Notes under the pieces: generated by a model
Database searches by the model: none
What the model saw: the letters and a program-made list of their open reading frames with translations, nothing else
What the model was told of the DNA's origin: nothing
Program-made: the position numbers and the translations under genes
Part shown: in pieces, positions 40,586-51,004 of the stretch
How the letters are laid out: each line of letters begins with the position of its first letter
Position numbering within the stretch: position 1 is the first letter of the stretch
Assembly (NCBI RefSeq): GCF_030270585.1
Contig: NZ_BSYI01000012.1
Location: 1-64,000 of the forward strand
From: Paralimibaculum aggregatum
Lineage (GTDB): Bacteria; Pseudomonadota; Alphaproteobacteria; Rhodobacterales; Rhodobacteraceae
Direction of reading: 5' to 3'
DNA: 64,000 nt

Positions 40586-41743
40586 ATGGGCAAGATCGAT
40601 TCCCCCCGAAGCCAGTCGGACCTGACCTGGGACTACAGCGATCCGGTCAACGGCCCGACCATCCCGGCCCCGTTCTTCTTCGACCCGCAGATCTTCGCGG
40701 AGGAGAAGCAGCGCATCTTCATGCATTGCTGGCACCTGGTCGGCCATGTCAACGAGTTCGCCGAGCCGGGCAACTACGTCGTCCAGGACATCTTCGAGCA
40801 GAGCGTCGTCGTCACCGCCGGGGCCGACGGCAGGATCCATGCCTGGCACAATGTCTGCCGGCACCGGGGCAACCGCCTGATGACGCAGCGGCGCGGCAAG
40901 GTGGGGGGCGTGCTGCGCTGCCAGTACCATTCCTGGTGCTACAATCTCGACGGCGGCCTGCGCTCGGCGCCGCGCACCGAGCATCTCGCCTGCTTCAGCA
41001 AGGAAGATCACAGCCTCCGGAAGGTGCGCCACGAGGTCTTCGCCGGCTGGGTCTTCGTGACGCTCGACGACGCGGCGCCGCCGGTCGCGGAGATGGCCGC
41101 CGGGGCCGAGGCGGAGATGCGCCGCTTCCTGCCCGATCTCGACAATGTCGTGCTGGTCGAGGAGACCGACGTCATCGTCGATGCCAACTGGAAGGTGATC
41201 CAGGAGAACTCGATCGAGGGCTACCATTTCGACCTCAGCGGGCCGGTCCACAAGGAGCTCGCCGCGCTGATCGACTTCAAGGGCTACACGCTGACCGCGC
41301 ATGACAGGTGGTGGACCTATATCGGCCCGCCCAACCCGAACGCGACCCATGCCTATGGCGAGCCGCTGGAGGGCGCCACCTGGCAGACCGACTGGTTCTT
41401 CAACATCGGTCTCTGGCCCAACACCACCTTCTATTCCTTCCCCTATACCGACATGATCGGCACCTTCATCATGATCCCGCTCGGCCCGGAGAAGTCGCTG
41501 CTGCGCTTCGGCTACTACGCGCCGAAGGGGCGGCCGGTGCCGGCGGTGACGAAGGCGGCGATCGAATGGATGAACACCCAGCTCGGGCCGGAGGACATCG
41601 AGCTGAACGTGACCAACCAGAAGGGCCTGCACTCGATGGGCTTCGGCTCGGGGCGGTACCTGATCGACGAGAACCTGCCGAACCAGAGCGAGCATCTCGT
41701 CCACCATTTCCACAAGCTCTGCTACCAGGCGATCAGGGAATGA
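40586..41743 (+). CDS. Rieske non-heme iron oxygenase, alpha subunit
   Basis: 385 aa. Rieske [2Fe-2S] ligands Cys91, His93, Cys112, His115 (CRHRGN ... CQYHSW), then a catalytic SRPBCC-type domain with probable iron ligands His214 and His222 (NSIEGYHFDLSGPVHKE). Such enzymes hydroxylate or demethylate using electrons from a separate reductase, not encoded nearby. With the GlxA-type regulator and betaine-type transporter the best guess is a quaternary-ammonium monooxygenase (GbcA-, CntA- or stachydrine-demethylase-like); an aromatic substrate remains possible. The start at 40586 follows AGGAAGAGGAC. Stop overlaps the GMC start. Confidence 0.88.
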   Translation: MGKIDSPRSQSDLTWDYSDPVNGPTIPAPFFFDPQIFAEEKQRIFMHCWHLVGHVNEFAEPGNYVVQDIFEQSVVVTAGADGRIHAWHNVCRHRGNRLMTQRRGKVGGVLRCQYHSWCYNLDGGLRSAPRTEHLACFSKEDHSLRKVRHEVFAGWVFVTLDDAAPPVAEMAAGAEAEMRRFLPDLDNVVLVEETDVIVDANWKVIQENSIEGYHFDLSGPVHKELAALIDFKGYTLTAHDRWWTYIGPPNPNATHAYGEPLEGATWQTDWFFNIGLWPNTTFYSFPYTDMIGTFIMIPLGPEKSLLRFGYYAPKGRPVPAVTKAAIEWMNTQLGPEDIELNVTNQKGLHSMGFGSGRYLIDENLPNQSEHLVHHFHKLCYQAIRE

Positions 41744-43431
41744 CCGGGCAGGGGATGTCCGGACAGGGAATGGCCGGACAGGGAACGACCGGTCAGGGAA
41801 CGACCGGACAGGGCTGGGACTATGTCATCGTCGGCGCCGGCTCGGCCGGCTGCGTGCTGGCGAGCCGGCTCTCCGAGGACCCCGACACGCGGGTCCTGCT
41901 GCTGGAGGCGGGGCCGGAGGATCGCTCGATCTGGCTGAAGATGCCGGCCGGCATGTCGAAGGTCGTCTGGGGCACGGATTACAGCTGGGCCTTCACCTCG
42001 GAGCCCGAGCCGCATCTCGGCGGGCGGCGGCTCGGCCATCCGCGCGGCAAGGTGCTCGGCGGGTCGTCCTCGATCAACGGGATGGTCTGGCTGCGCGGCC
42101 ATCCGCGCGACTATGACGGCTGGGCGCAGCGCGGCGCGGCGGGCTGGAGCCATGCCGACGTGCTGCCCTATTTCCGCCGGGCGGAAACCGCGCCGGACGG
42201 CGCCGGCCCGGACCGGGGCGCCGACGGGCCGATCCGCGTGACCCGGCCGGCGCTGGCGCCGGGGTCGCTGGCGGCGGCCTTCGTGCGGGCCGGCGGCGAG
42301 GCCGGCTATCCGGTGCTGCCGGATTTCAACGCCGGCGAGCAGGAGGGCTTCGGCCCGGTCGAGCGCAGCACCCATGGCGGCCGGCGCTGGAGCGCGGCGC
42401 GCGCCTATCTGCACCCGGCCCGCGGCCGGCGCAACCTGACCGTGGTGACCGGCGCGCTGGCGGAGGCGATCGTGCTGGAGCGGGGCCGCGCGCGGGGCGT
42501 GCGCTATCGCGCCGGCGGCCAGGCCGCCACCGCCCGCGCCGAACGCGAGGTGATCCTGGCCGCGGGGGCGATCGGCTCGCCGCACCTGCTGCAGCTCTCG
42601 GGCATCGGCCCCGCGGCGGTTCTGGAGGCGGCGGGGATCGCGGTGCGCCACGACCTGCCGGGCGTCGGCGAGAACCTCAACGACCATCCCGACCTGGTGA
42701 TCCAGCACCGCTGCCTCGAGCCGGTCAGCATCTATCCGGCGACCCGCCCGGGGCGGAGCTGGCTGGCCGGGGCCGAATGGGCGCTGCGCGGGACCGGCCC
42801 CGCGGCGACCAACCATTTCGAGGCCGGCGGCTTCGTCCGCTCCCGGCCGGAGGTCGAGCACCCGGACCTGCAGTTCACCTTCATGCCCCTGTCGGTGGTT
42901 CCGGGAACCGTGGAGATCCGGCGCGAACATTCGTTCCAGGTGCATATCGACCTGATGCGACCGAGAAGCCGCGGCCATGTCCGGGTGCGCAACGCCGATG
43001 CCCGGCAGGCGCCGGCGATCCTGTTCAACTATCTCGCCGATCCGGCCGACCGGACCGACCTGCGCGAGAGCGTCGCGATCCTGCGCGAGGTGCTGTCGCA
43101 GCCGGCCCTCGCGCGCTTTGCCGGGCCCGAGCTCTTCCCCGGGCCGGGGGTGACGGGCCGGGACGCCATCGACGCCTGGATCGCGGAGACGCTCGAGACC
43201 TGCTACCACCCGGTCGGCACCTGCCGGATGGGCAACGGGGATGCCGCCGATGCCGTCGTCGACCCGCAGTGCCGGCTGCGCGGGATCGACGGGCTGCGCG
43301 TGGTCGATGCCTCGATCATGCCGGAGATCGTCAGCGCCAACACGAACGCGACGGCGATCATGATCGCCGAGAAGGCGGCCGACCTGATCCGCGGGCGGTG
43401 CGCCGCATCCGCTACCGGGTCCGCGATGTGA
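41740..43431 (+). CDS. GMC-family FAD oxidoreductase (choline-dehydrogenase-like)
   Basis: 563 aa. FAD-binding VIVGAGSAGCVLASRL (about 29-44), GMC signature 1 around GKVLGGSSSINGMVWLRG (about 103-120), signature 2 around GAIGSPHLLQLSGIGP (about 277-292), and catalytic His in CYHPVGTCRMG (about 488-498). BetA-like; oxidises an alcohol to aldehyde or acid. The ATG overlaps the Rieske stop (ATGA). Unusual: residues 2-26 are five pentapeptides of the TGQGM/SGQGM/AGQGT type from 15-bp DNA repeats, with in-frame ATGs also at 41755 and 41770, so the true start could be any of three. Confidence 0.88.
   Translation: MTGQGMSGQGMAGQGTTGQGTTGQGWDYVIVGAGSAGCVLASRLSEDPDTRVLLLEAGPEDRSIWLKMPAGMSKVVWGTDYSWAFTSEPEPHLGGRRLGHPRGKVLGGSSSINGMVWLRGHPRDYDGWAQRGAAGWSHADVLPYFRRAETAPDGAGPDRGADGPIRVTRPALAPGSLAAAFVRAGGEAGYPVLPDFNAGEQEGFGPVERSTHGGRRWSAARAYLHPARGRRNLTVVTGALAEAIVLERGRARGVRYRAGGQAATARAEREVILAAGAIGSPHLLQLSGIGPAAVLEAAGIAVRHDLPGVGENLNDHPDLVIQHRCLEPVSIYPATRPGRSWLAGAEWALRGTGPAATNHFEAGGFVRSRPEVEHPDLQFTFMPLSVVPGTVEIRREHSFQVHIDLMRPRSRGHVRVRNADARQAPAILFNYLADPADRTDLRESVAILREVLSQPALARFAGPELFPGPGVTGRDAIDAWIAETLETCYHPVGTCRMGNGDAADAVVDPQCRLRGIDGLRVVDASIMPEIVSANTNATAIMIAEKAADLIRGRCAASATGSAM
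41743..41817 (+). repeat. Five 15-bp repeats at the start of the GMC gene
   Basis: Five back-to-back units of the form ACCGGACAGGGAATG (41743-41757, 41758-41772, 41773-41787, 41788-41802, 41803-41817). The period is a multiple of three, so changes in copy number would keep frame and vary only the N-terminal tail. Confidence 0.9.
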
Positions 43432-43580
43432 GACGGCCGCGGGCGGCAGGATCGGCGGGCGGGCCCGGGCCGGTGGCCGCGGGGGCGCCGCGCGCGCCGC
43501 GGGCCCTGCGCCCCGGCGGGCGGTCCGGCGGGCGATCCGGCCGCCGCCTGCGGCGTTCCTGACGGGAGGGAGTATCGATC

Positions 43581-44378
43581 ATGGCCGTTCTCTCTGGCAG
43601 GCGCGCGATCGTCACCGGCGGCCTCTCGGGCATGGGGCTGGCGATCGCCGCCGCGCTGACCCGGGCGGGCGCGGCGGTCGCGGTCGGCTCGCGCTCGGTC
43701 GCCGGCGGCGACGATCCCCGGCACCGCCTGGCGCTGGAGCAGCTCCGCGCGGCGGGCGAGCCGGTCCATGCCGGGCCGCTCGACGTCACCGATCAGGCCA
43801 GCATCGATGCCTTCACCGCCGCTGCGCGCCGCGCGCTCGGGCCGATCGACCTGCTGGTCAACGCCGCCGGGATGACCAGCGAGCAGCCGGTCTGCGGCCA
43901 TGACGACGCGCTCTGGAACGCCATCATCGAGACCAACCTGACCGGCGCCTTCCGGATGACGCGGGCGCTGCTGCCGGATATGATCGGCGCGGGCTTCGGA
44001 CGGATCGTCAATATCGGCTCCACCGCCGCCAGCGTGGGCTGGGCCGACAACCCGGCCTATTGCGCCTCCAAGGCCGGGCTGCTCGGCCTCACCCGCTGCG
44101 TGGCGCTGGAGGGCGCCGGGCACGGCGTCACCTGCGTCATGGTCAGCCCGACCTGGGTCGAGACCGACCTGATGCGCCGCGACGTGGCGGAGATCGTGGC
44201 GCGCGAGGGCAGCGGGCGCTCGGTGCCGCAGGCGATGGCCGATATCGCGGCCGGGAACCCCCAGAAGCGGATCATCCAGCCCGGCGAGATCGCCGAGCTC
44301 GTCGCCTTCCTGTGCAGCGATGCGGCGCGCGGCATCACCATGGAGAACATCCAGGTGACCGGCGGCGCGCTCTGGTAG
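43581..44378 (+). CDS. Short-chain dehydrogenase/reductase
   Basis: 265 aa classical SDR. Nucleotide motif VTGGLSGMG (about 11-19), NAAGM (about 94-98), catalytic Ser in NIGSTAAS (about 139-146), Tyr-x-x-x-Lys in YCASKAG (about 154-160). NAD(P)H-dependent alcohol or keto oxidoreductase, 3-hydroxybutyrate-dehydrogenase-like in outline. It follows the GMC gene by 149 very GC-rich bases on the same strand and has GACGGGAGGGAG upstream. Probably continues oxidation of the compound released by the Rieske and GMC enzymes; substrate unknown. Confidence 0.85.
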   Translation: MAVLSGRRAIVTGGLSGMGLAIAAALTRAGAAVAVGSRSVAGGDDPRHRLALEQLRAAGEPVHAGPLDVTDQASIDAFTAAARRALGPIDLLVNAAGMTSEQPVCGHDDALWNAIIETNLTGAFRMTRALLPDMIGAGFGRIVNIGSTAASVGWADNPAYCASKAGLLGLTRCVALEGAGHGVTCVMVSPTWVETDLMRRDVAEIVAREGSGRSVPQAMADIAAGNPQKRIIQPGEIAELVAFLCSDAARGITMENIQVTGGALW

Positions 44379-44484
44379 CCTGCCGCCGCGCGCCGCAGCC
44401 CGGCCGGGCGGGGCGGTGGAGGCGCGTGCGGGGCGATGGAGGCGCGGGCGGGGGCCGCAGACCGCCCGGCCGGGGCGCCGCGCG

Positions 44485-44505
44485 GCGCCGGCGTAGGGCC
44501 GGCGC
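44485..44505. terminator. Hairpin in the convergent gap between SDR and DUF1348 genes
   Basis: Perfect 8-bp arms GCGCCGGC / GCCGGCGC around loop GTAGG, in a 139-bp convergent gap. No T-run; probable two-way terminator by position. The gap also holds a near-duplicate GGCGGTGGAGGCGCG / GGCGATGGAGGCGCG. Confidence 0.5.
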
Positions 44506-44517
44506 TGCCCGCGGCGC

Positions 44518-44985
44518 CTAGAACGGGGTTTCCGGCAGCCCCGGAACATGCGCCGGCCGCGGCCCCGGGGCATCCCAGAAGAAGCGGCGGTCGGCCTCGG
44601 CGATCGCGGTGTCGTTGATCGAGGCCTCGCGCCGCTTCATCAGGCCGTGCCCGTCGAACTCCCAGTTCTCGTTGCCGTAGGAGCGCCACCATTGCCCCGC
44701 CGCGTCGCGCCATTCATAGCGGAAGCGCACGGCGATGCAGGCGCCGTGGAAGGCGTGCAGGCCCTTGATCAGGCGATAGTCCCTCTCGGTTTCCCATTTC
44801 CGGGTGAGGAAGGCGACGATCGCGGCGCGCCCGCTGAAGAACTCGGCGCGGTTCCGCCAGCTGCTGTCCTCGGTATAGGCCAGCGCCACGCGCGCCGGGT
44901 CGCGGAGGTTCCAGGCATCCTCGGCCATGCGGACCTTCTGCGCGGCGCTCTCGGCGTCGAAGGGGGGAAACGGGGGGCGGGACAG
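44518..44985 (-). CDS. DUF1348 NTF2-like protein, probable CTG start
   Basis: 155 aa if started at CTG 44985. DUF1348 features: [21 protein letters not shown] (with the first ATG inside it), [19 protein letters not shown] and [16 protein letters not shown] canonical start exists only at 44928, but that removes the conserved SRPPFPPF and SAAQKVR segment; CTG at 44985 has AGGAGG seven bases upstream. The role of this SnoaL/NTF2-fold family is unknown. It follows cynS by 79 bases on the same strand and may belong to the cyanate operon; DUF3225/HpxZ-type NTF2 proteins also occur in nitrogen-compound clusters. Confidence 0.75.
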   Translation of the reverse strand: MSRPPFPPFDAESAAQKVRMAEDAWNLRDPARVALAYTEDSSWRNRAEFFSGRAAIVAFLTRKWETERDYRLIKGLHAFHGACIAVRFRYEWRDAAGQWWRSYGNENWEFDGHGLMKRREASINDTAIAEADRRFFWDAPGPRPAHVPGLPETPF

Positions 44986-45064
44986 GGGACTTCCTCCTCG
45001 GCTGACGGCAGGGGGCGCCGCGGCGGGCGCCCCCCGGATCGCGCTGCGGCGCCGGGCGCGCCCG

Positions 45065-45535
45065 TCACCAGCTGTTGTAGGCGAGGTACTTGCCCGACAT
45101 GGTGAGCTTCACCCGGTCGCCCTTGGGGTGCTCGACGCGCTCGATCGCCATGTCGAAATCGATCGCCGACATGATGCCGTCGCCGAACTTCTCGTGGATC
45201 AGCGCCTTGATGGTCGGGCCGTAGACGCCGACGATCTCGTAGAGACGGTAGACGCAGGGGTCGGTCGGGATCGCCTGCGCGAACACCTTGTTGGGCGCCT
45301 CGTTCAGCACCAGCACCGCCTCCTGCGGCAGGCCGAGCGCCGCGACCAGCAGCTCCGCCTTGTCCTTCGGCATCGAGTTCATGCCCATGCAGGCCGAATG
45401 CGTCCAGACCGGCGACATGCCGATCCGCTCGGCGATCTCCTCCCAGGTGAGCCCGGCGCTGCGCTTGGCGGACAGCACCATGGCGGCGACATCGTCCTTG
45501 TCCATCGCCGCGTCGACGAATTTCGATTCCTTCAT
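45065..45535 (-). CDS. cynS: Cyanate hydratase (cyanase)
   Basis: 156 aa, the same length as E. coli CynS. It converts cyanate plus bicarbonate to ammonia and CO2 in a decamer. N-terminal helical domain (about 1-85) and the highly conserved C-terminus with [33 protein letters not shown] and [11 protein letters not shown], containing the equivalents of catalytic Arg96, Glu99 and Ser122. The ATG at 45535 is chosen for length and AGGAGG upstream. Immediately downstream of the transporter ATPase gene (14 bases). Confidence 0.97.
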   Translation of the reverse strand: MKESKFVDAAMDKDDVAAMVLSAKRSAGLTWEEIAERIGMSPVWTHSACMGMNSMPKDKAELLVAALGLPQEAVLVLNEAPNKVFAQAIPTDPCVYRLYEIVGVYGPTIKALIHEKFGDGIMSAIDFDMAIERVEHPKGDRVKLTMSGKYLAYNSW

Positions 45536-45549
45536 CGGGAAGCCTCCTC

Positions 45550-46473
45550 TCACTGGTTGACGGCGCGAAGCGCCGGCTGGGACGGGTCGGCGCCTTCGCC
45601 GCCCGGGCTGTCGTCACCGGGGTCGGCGAAGCGCACCGTCTCGGGCTGGCCCGAGGCGGTGGCATGCTCGCGGCCGGCCAGCTCCTTCGAGCGCCGGGCC
45701 AGGAAGTGCACGAGGTGGTTGCGCGCCTTGTAGTAGTTTGGGTGCTCGACGATCTGGTCGCGCGAGCGCGGCCGCGGAATGCCGACCTCGACCGATTCCG
45801 CCACCCGCGCATAGGGGCCGTTGGTCATCAGCAGCACCCGGTCGGCGAGATAGAGCGCCTCGTCGACATCGTGGGTGATCATGAACACCGTGAGGCCGGA
45901 GCCCCGCCAGATCCGCAGCAGCTCGTCCTGGATCGACCCGCGGGTGAGCGCGTCCAGCGCGCCGAAGGGCTCGTCGAGCAGCAGCAGCTTGGGCTCGATG
46001 GCGAAGGCGCGGGCGATCGAGACGCGCTGGCGCATGCCGCCGGAGAGCTGGCTCGGCTTGCGCCGCTCGGCGCCGCCGGTCAGGCCGACGAGCTCGAGGA
46101 ACCGGTAGGAATGCGCCTTCACCTTGTCCTTCGGCCAGTCAGGATGGCGGGCCTGCACCGCGAAGGTGACGTTCCTCAGCGCCGAGAGCCAGGGCAGCAG
46201 GCTGTAGTTCTGGAACACCACGCCGCGCTCGAGGCTCGGCCCCTTCACCTCCTGCCCGTCCATCACCACGACGCCCTCGGTGGGCTCGGCCAGCCCGGCC
46301 AGCACGTTCATGATGGTCGACTTGCCGCAGCCGGAATGGCCGATGATGCAGACGAACTCGCCCTTCTCGATGCCGAAGGAGACATTCTCGAACACGGTCA
46401 GCGGCTCGCCGCCCCGGTCGGGGCTCGGGAAGCGCTGGGCGAGCTGCTCGATCTTCAGGAATGGTACCGTCAT
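45550..46473 (-). CDS. cynD: Cyanate/nitrate-type ABC transporter ATPase
   Basis: 307 aa, NrtD/TauB-type. Walker A GHSGCGKST (about 45-53), signature LSGGMRQRVSIARAF (about 143-157), Walker B LLLDEPFGALD (about 163-173). The C-terminal 45 residues are a low-complexity tail absent from most homologues. Located between the permease gene and cynS, as in other cyn clusters, which supports cyanate as substrate. Confidence 0.9.
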   Translation of the reverse strand: MTVPFLKIEQLAQRFPSPDRGGEPLTVFENVSFGIEKGEFVCIIGHSGCGKSTIMNVLAGLAEPTEGVVVMDGQEVKGPSLERGVVFQNYSLLPWLSALRNVTFAVQARHPDWPKDKVKAHSYRFLELVGLTGGAERRKPSQLSGGMRQRVSIARAFAIEPKLLLLDEPFGALDALTRGSIQDELLRIWRGSGLTVFMITHDVDEALYLADRVLLMTNGPYARVAESVEVGIPRPRSRDQIVEHPNYYKARNHLVHFLARRSKELAGREHATASGQPETVRFADPGDDSPGGEGADPSQPALRAVNQ

Positions 46474-46480
46474 GACGTCC

Positions 46481-47323
46481 TCACTCGCTGTATTGCACCT
46501 GGCGCTGGACGAGGCCGAAGACGGCGTCCAGCACCATGCCGACGAGCCCGATCATGATGATCGAGAAGATCACGGAGGTGAGGTCGAGATTGTTCCACTC
46601 GTTCCACACGTAGTATCCGATGCCGGTGCCGCCGACGAGCATCTCGGCGGCGACGATCACCAGCCAGGCGATGCCGATGGAGATCCGCATGCCGGTCAGG
46701 ATCGTCGGCGCCGCCGCCGGCAGGATCACCGTGAAGGCGGTCTTGAAGGTGCCGAGCTCGTGGGTGCGCGCGACGTTGACCCAGTCCTGCCGCACCCCGG
46801 CGACGCCGAAGGCGGTGTTGATCAGCATCGGCCAGATCGAGCAGATGAAGATCACGAAGATCGCCGAGGCCTGGCTGTCCTGGATCACGAACAGCGCCAG
46901 CGGCATCCAGGCCAGCGGCGAGATCGGCTTCATGATCTGGATGAATGGATCGAGCGCGCGGTACATCAGCGGCGACATGCCGATCAGGAAGCCGAGCGGG
47001 ATCGCGATCGCGGCGGCGAGGAAATACCCCGCCAGCACCCGGTAGAGCGAATGCCCGATCTGGATCCCGATGCCCTTGTCGTTGGGCCCGGCATCGTAGA
47101 ACGGGTCGGAGAGCTGCTCCCAGGCCTTGACGAAGACCTCCGAGGGCGGGGGAACCCCCGCCTTCGGAGCGCCGCCGCCGGTCAGCAGCTCGTATTCCGT
47201 CAGCTCGGCGGAGGCGCCGCCGGACGAGATCGAGAGCTCCCAGACCCCGAGCGTGACCAGCAGGATCGCGATCGAGACGATGACCGAGCGGATCCCGAGC
47301 GAGAGTCCGTTGAAGGTCTGCAT
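46481..47323 (-). CDS. cynB: Cyanate/nitrate-type ABC transporter permease
   Basis: 280 aa, NrtB/SsuC-type permease. First membrane span at about 12-32 (VIVSIAILLVTLGVWELSIS); further spans at about 88-255; EAA-like loop with ARTHELGTFKTAFTVILPAA (near 183-202). The ATG at 47323 lies four bases after the binding-protein stop with GGAGCTG upstream; this is the only binding-protein/transporter junction here without room for a hairpin. Works with the ATPase and the Tat-type binding protein. Confidence 0.9.
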   Translation of the reverse strand: MQTFNGLSLGIRSVIVSIAILLVTLGVWELSISSGGASAELTEYELLTGGGAPKAGVPPPSEVFVKAWEQLSDPFYDAGPNDKGIGIQIGHSLYRVLAGYFLAAAIAIPLGFLIGMSPLMYRALDPFIQIMKPISPLAWMPLALFVIQDSQASAIFVIFICSIWPMLINTAFGVAGVRQDWVNVARTHELGTFKTAFTVILPAAAPTILTGMRISIGIAWLVIVAAEMLVGGTGIGYYVWNEWNNLDLTSVIFSIIMIGLVGMVLDAVFGLVQRQVQYSE

Positions 47324-47327
47324 CGGA

Positions 47328-48716
47328 TCAGCTCCGCCTGATCGCGAAGGAGTCGACGTATTCCTGCGGCTTCGACGGGTCGAAGGTCTTGCCCATGATG
47401 GTGTAGCTCTCATAGGTCTCGCCCGGCGGCTCGTAGCCGAGATCCTTCATGATCTTGGCGCAGTCGCCGGCGACATAGACCTGCTCGGCGATCGCCTTGT
47501 AGTCGATCTCCTCGGTCACGTAGCCCCAGCGCTTCATCTGGGTCAGGATCCAGACCCCCATCGAGTGCCAGGGGAACGGGTCGAAATCGATCCGGTCGGG
47601 CACGTCCCGCACATTGCCCAGCCCGTCGGCGAAGCGGCCGGTCAGCACCTGCTGCACCACCGGCACCGGCTGGTTCAGGTAGTTGGTCGGCGAGATCGCC
47701 TCGGCGATCTCGACGCGGTTCTCGGCCGCCGAGGCGTATTGCGTCGCGTCGACGATCGACTTCAGCAGCGCGCCATAGGTGTTCGGCATCTCGGTGGCGA
47801 GGCTCGCCGGGCAGGCGAAGGCGCAGCAGGGATGGCCCTCCCAGATGTCCTTGGTGAGGATGTGGATGAAGCCGATCTGCTCCCAGACCGCGCGCTGGTT
47901 GAACGGGTCGGGCGAGAGATAGCCGTCGAGGTTCCCGGCGCGCAGGTTGGCGACCATCTCCGGCGGCGGCACCACGCGGATCTGGATGTCGGTGTCGGGG
48001 TCGAGCCCGGCCTCCGCCACGTAGTAGCGCAGCAGGAAGTTGTGCATCGAGTATTCGAAGGGCACGCCGAACTTGAAGCCCTTCCACATCTTCGGGTCGT
48101 TCTTGTCCTTGTGGTCGTTGTGCAGGACGATGGCCTGGCCGTTGATGTTCTCGACGGCGGGCATCAGGTAGGGCTCGGCGGTGGAGCCGGCGCCGATGGT
48201 CATCGCCAGCGGCATCGGGGTCAGCATGTGGCTGGCGTCGTATTCGCCGTTCAGCGACTTGTCGCGCGCCACCGCCCAGCCGGCGGTCTTGATGACCTGG
48301 GCGTTCAGCCCGTGCTTCTCGTAGAAGCCGAGCGGCTGGGCCATGATGATCGGGGTCGCGCAGGTGATCGGGACGAAGCCGATCTGCAGGTCGGCCTTCT
48401 CCGGGGTGCCGAGCTCGTCGAGGATCGCCGCCTTGGCCTTGTCCATCGGCAGCACCGCGTTGATCAGGCCGGCCAGCGTCGCGCCGCCCAGCATCTTGCC
48501 GAAGGAGCGGCGCGAGAACTCGTTGTGCCCGAACACCGAGCGCACGACCGCGCTCTCGACGGCGCGTTCCAGCATCGCCTCGCTGTCGGCCGGCAGCGCG
48601 TCGGCGGGGGCGGTGTCGTGATGGTGGCCGTTCTTGCAGCTCCCGCAGCCGCAGCCGGCGCCGTGGACCAGGTCGGAATCGCCGTCGAAGGGGTTGCCGA
48701 GACTCTTCACGCTCAT
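47328..48716 (-). CDS. cynA: Cyanate/nitrate-type binding protein with Cys/His-rich N-terminus and Tat motif
   Basis: 462 aa from ATG 48716 (GGAGAAGAGC upstream); an ATG at 48728 would add four residues. NrtA/CmpA-family receptor (GFVPITCATPIIMAQPLGFY near 110-130; PPPEMVANLRAGNLDGYLSPD near 255-275). The N-terminus is unusual: Cys22, Cys24, Cys27 and His31-33 form a CxCxxC...HHH cluster well before the twin-arginine motif SRRSFGK (Arg69-Arg70) and a hydrophobic stretch (about 75-90), suggesting export folded and possible metal binding. First gene of cynABDS, behind a sigma-54 promoter. Confidence 0.9.
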   Translation of the reverse strand: MSVKSLGNPFDGDSDLVHGAGCGCGSCKNGHHHDTAPADALPADSEAMLERAVESAVVRSVFGHNEFSRRSFGKMLGGATLAGLINAVLPMDKAKAAILDELGTPEKADLQIGFVPITCATPIIMAQPLGFYEKHGLNAQVIKTAGWAVARDKSLNGEYDASHMLTPMPLAMTIGAGSTAEPYLMPAVENINGQAIVLHNDHKDKNDPKMWKGFKFGVPFEYSMHNFLLRYYVAEAGLDPDTDIQIRVVPPPEMVANLRAGNLDGYLSPDPFNQRAVWEQIGFIHILTKDIWEGHPCCAFACPASLATEMPNTYGALLKSIVDATQYASAAENRVEIAEAISPTNYLNQPVPVVQQVLTGRFADGLGNVRDVPDRIDFDPFPWHSMGVWILTQMKRWGYVTEEIDYKAIAEQVYVAGDCAKIMKDLGYEPPGETYESYTIMGKTFDPSKPQEYVDSFAIRRS

Positions 48717-48775
48717 GCTCTTCTCCATGCCCTGTCGTGTTCCGTACCGCGGTGATGCGGCATCGCAGCATGTTG

Positions 48776-48791
48776 AGCAGGAACCGTGCCA
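48776..48791 (-). promoter_or_regulatory. Sigma-54 (-24/-12) promoter of the cyanate operon
   Basis: Minus-strand TGGCACG-N4-CTGCT with exact GG-N10-GC spacing, one mismatch to the TGGCACG-N4-TTGCW consensus. The expected transcript start near 48765 is 37-50 bases ahead of the cynA start codons. The divergent neighbour is a sigma-54 activator carrying the GAFTGA motif, which makes the site functionally coherent. Confidence 0.7.
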
Positions 48792-48900
48792 GCCCGCGCC
48801 GGATCGCGCACGCCTCGCACAAGATACTGGAAAGACGACGGAATAAATTTCCGCGGGCAATCGCTGGACATCGCCGGGCAATTGCGCAATCTCGTAAATC

Positions 48901-50796
<1,896 letters not shown>

Positions 50797-50878
50797 GGCG
50801 CCGGCGCGGCCGGGGTCGCGGCCGGGGTGCGGCCGCCCGGCCGGCCCGGCCGGCGCCGAGAAATCGGGCCGCCGCCTG

Positions 50879-50907
50879 TTGACGGGAATGTGCGATTCGC
50901 AAACAAT
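50879..50907 (+). promoter_or_regulatory. Probable promoter of the toxin-like module
   Basis: TTGACG (50879-50884), 17-base spacer, AACAAT (50902-50907, four of six to TATAAT), in a short drop of GC. The transcript would start near 50915, about 90 bases ahead of the first gene. Consensus-based. Confidence 0.45.
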
Positions 50908-51004
50908 CTGAAGGGGAGCGACGACCTGTGGGCCGACCTGTCTCCGTTGCGGCACCGGCCGCCCGGCGATGCTGGCGGATGGCCCCTGATGATCGGAGCC
51001 GCCG

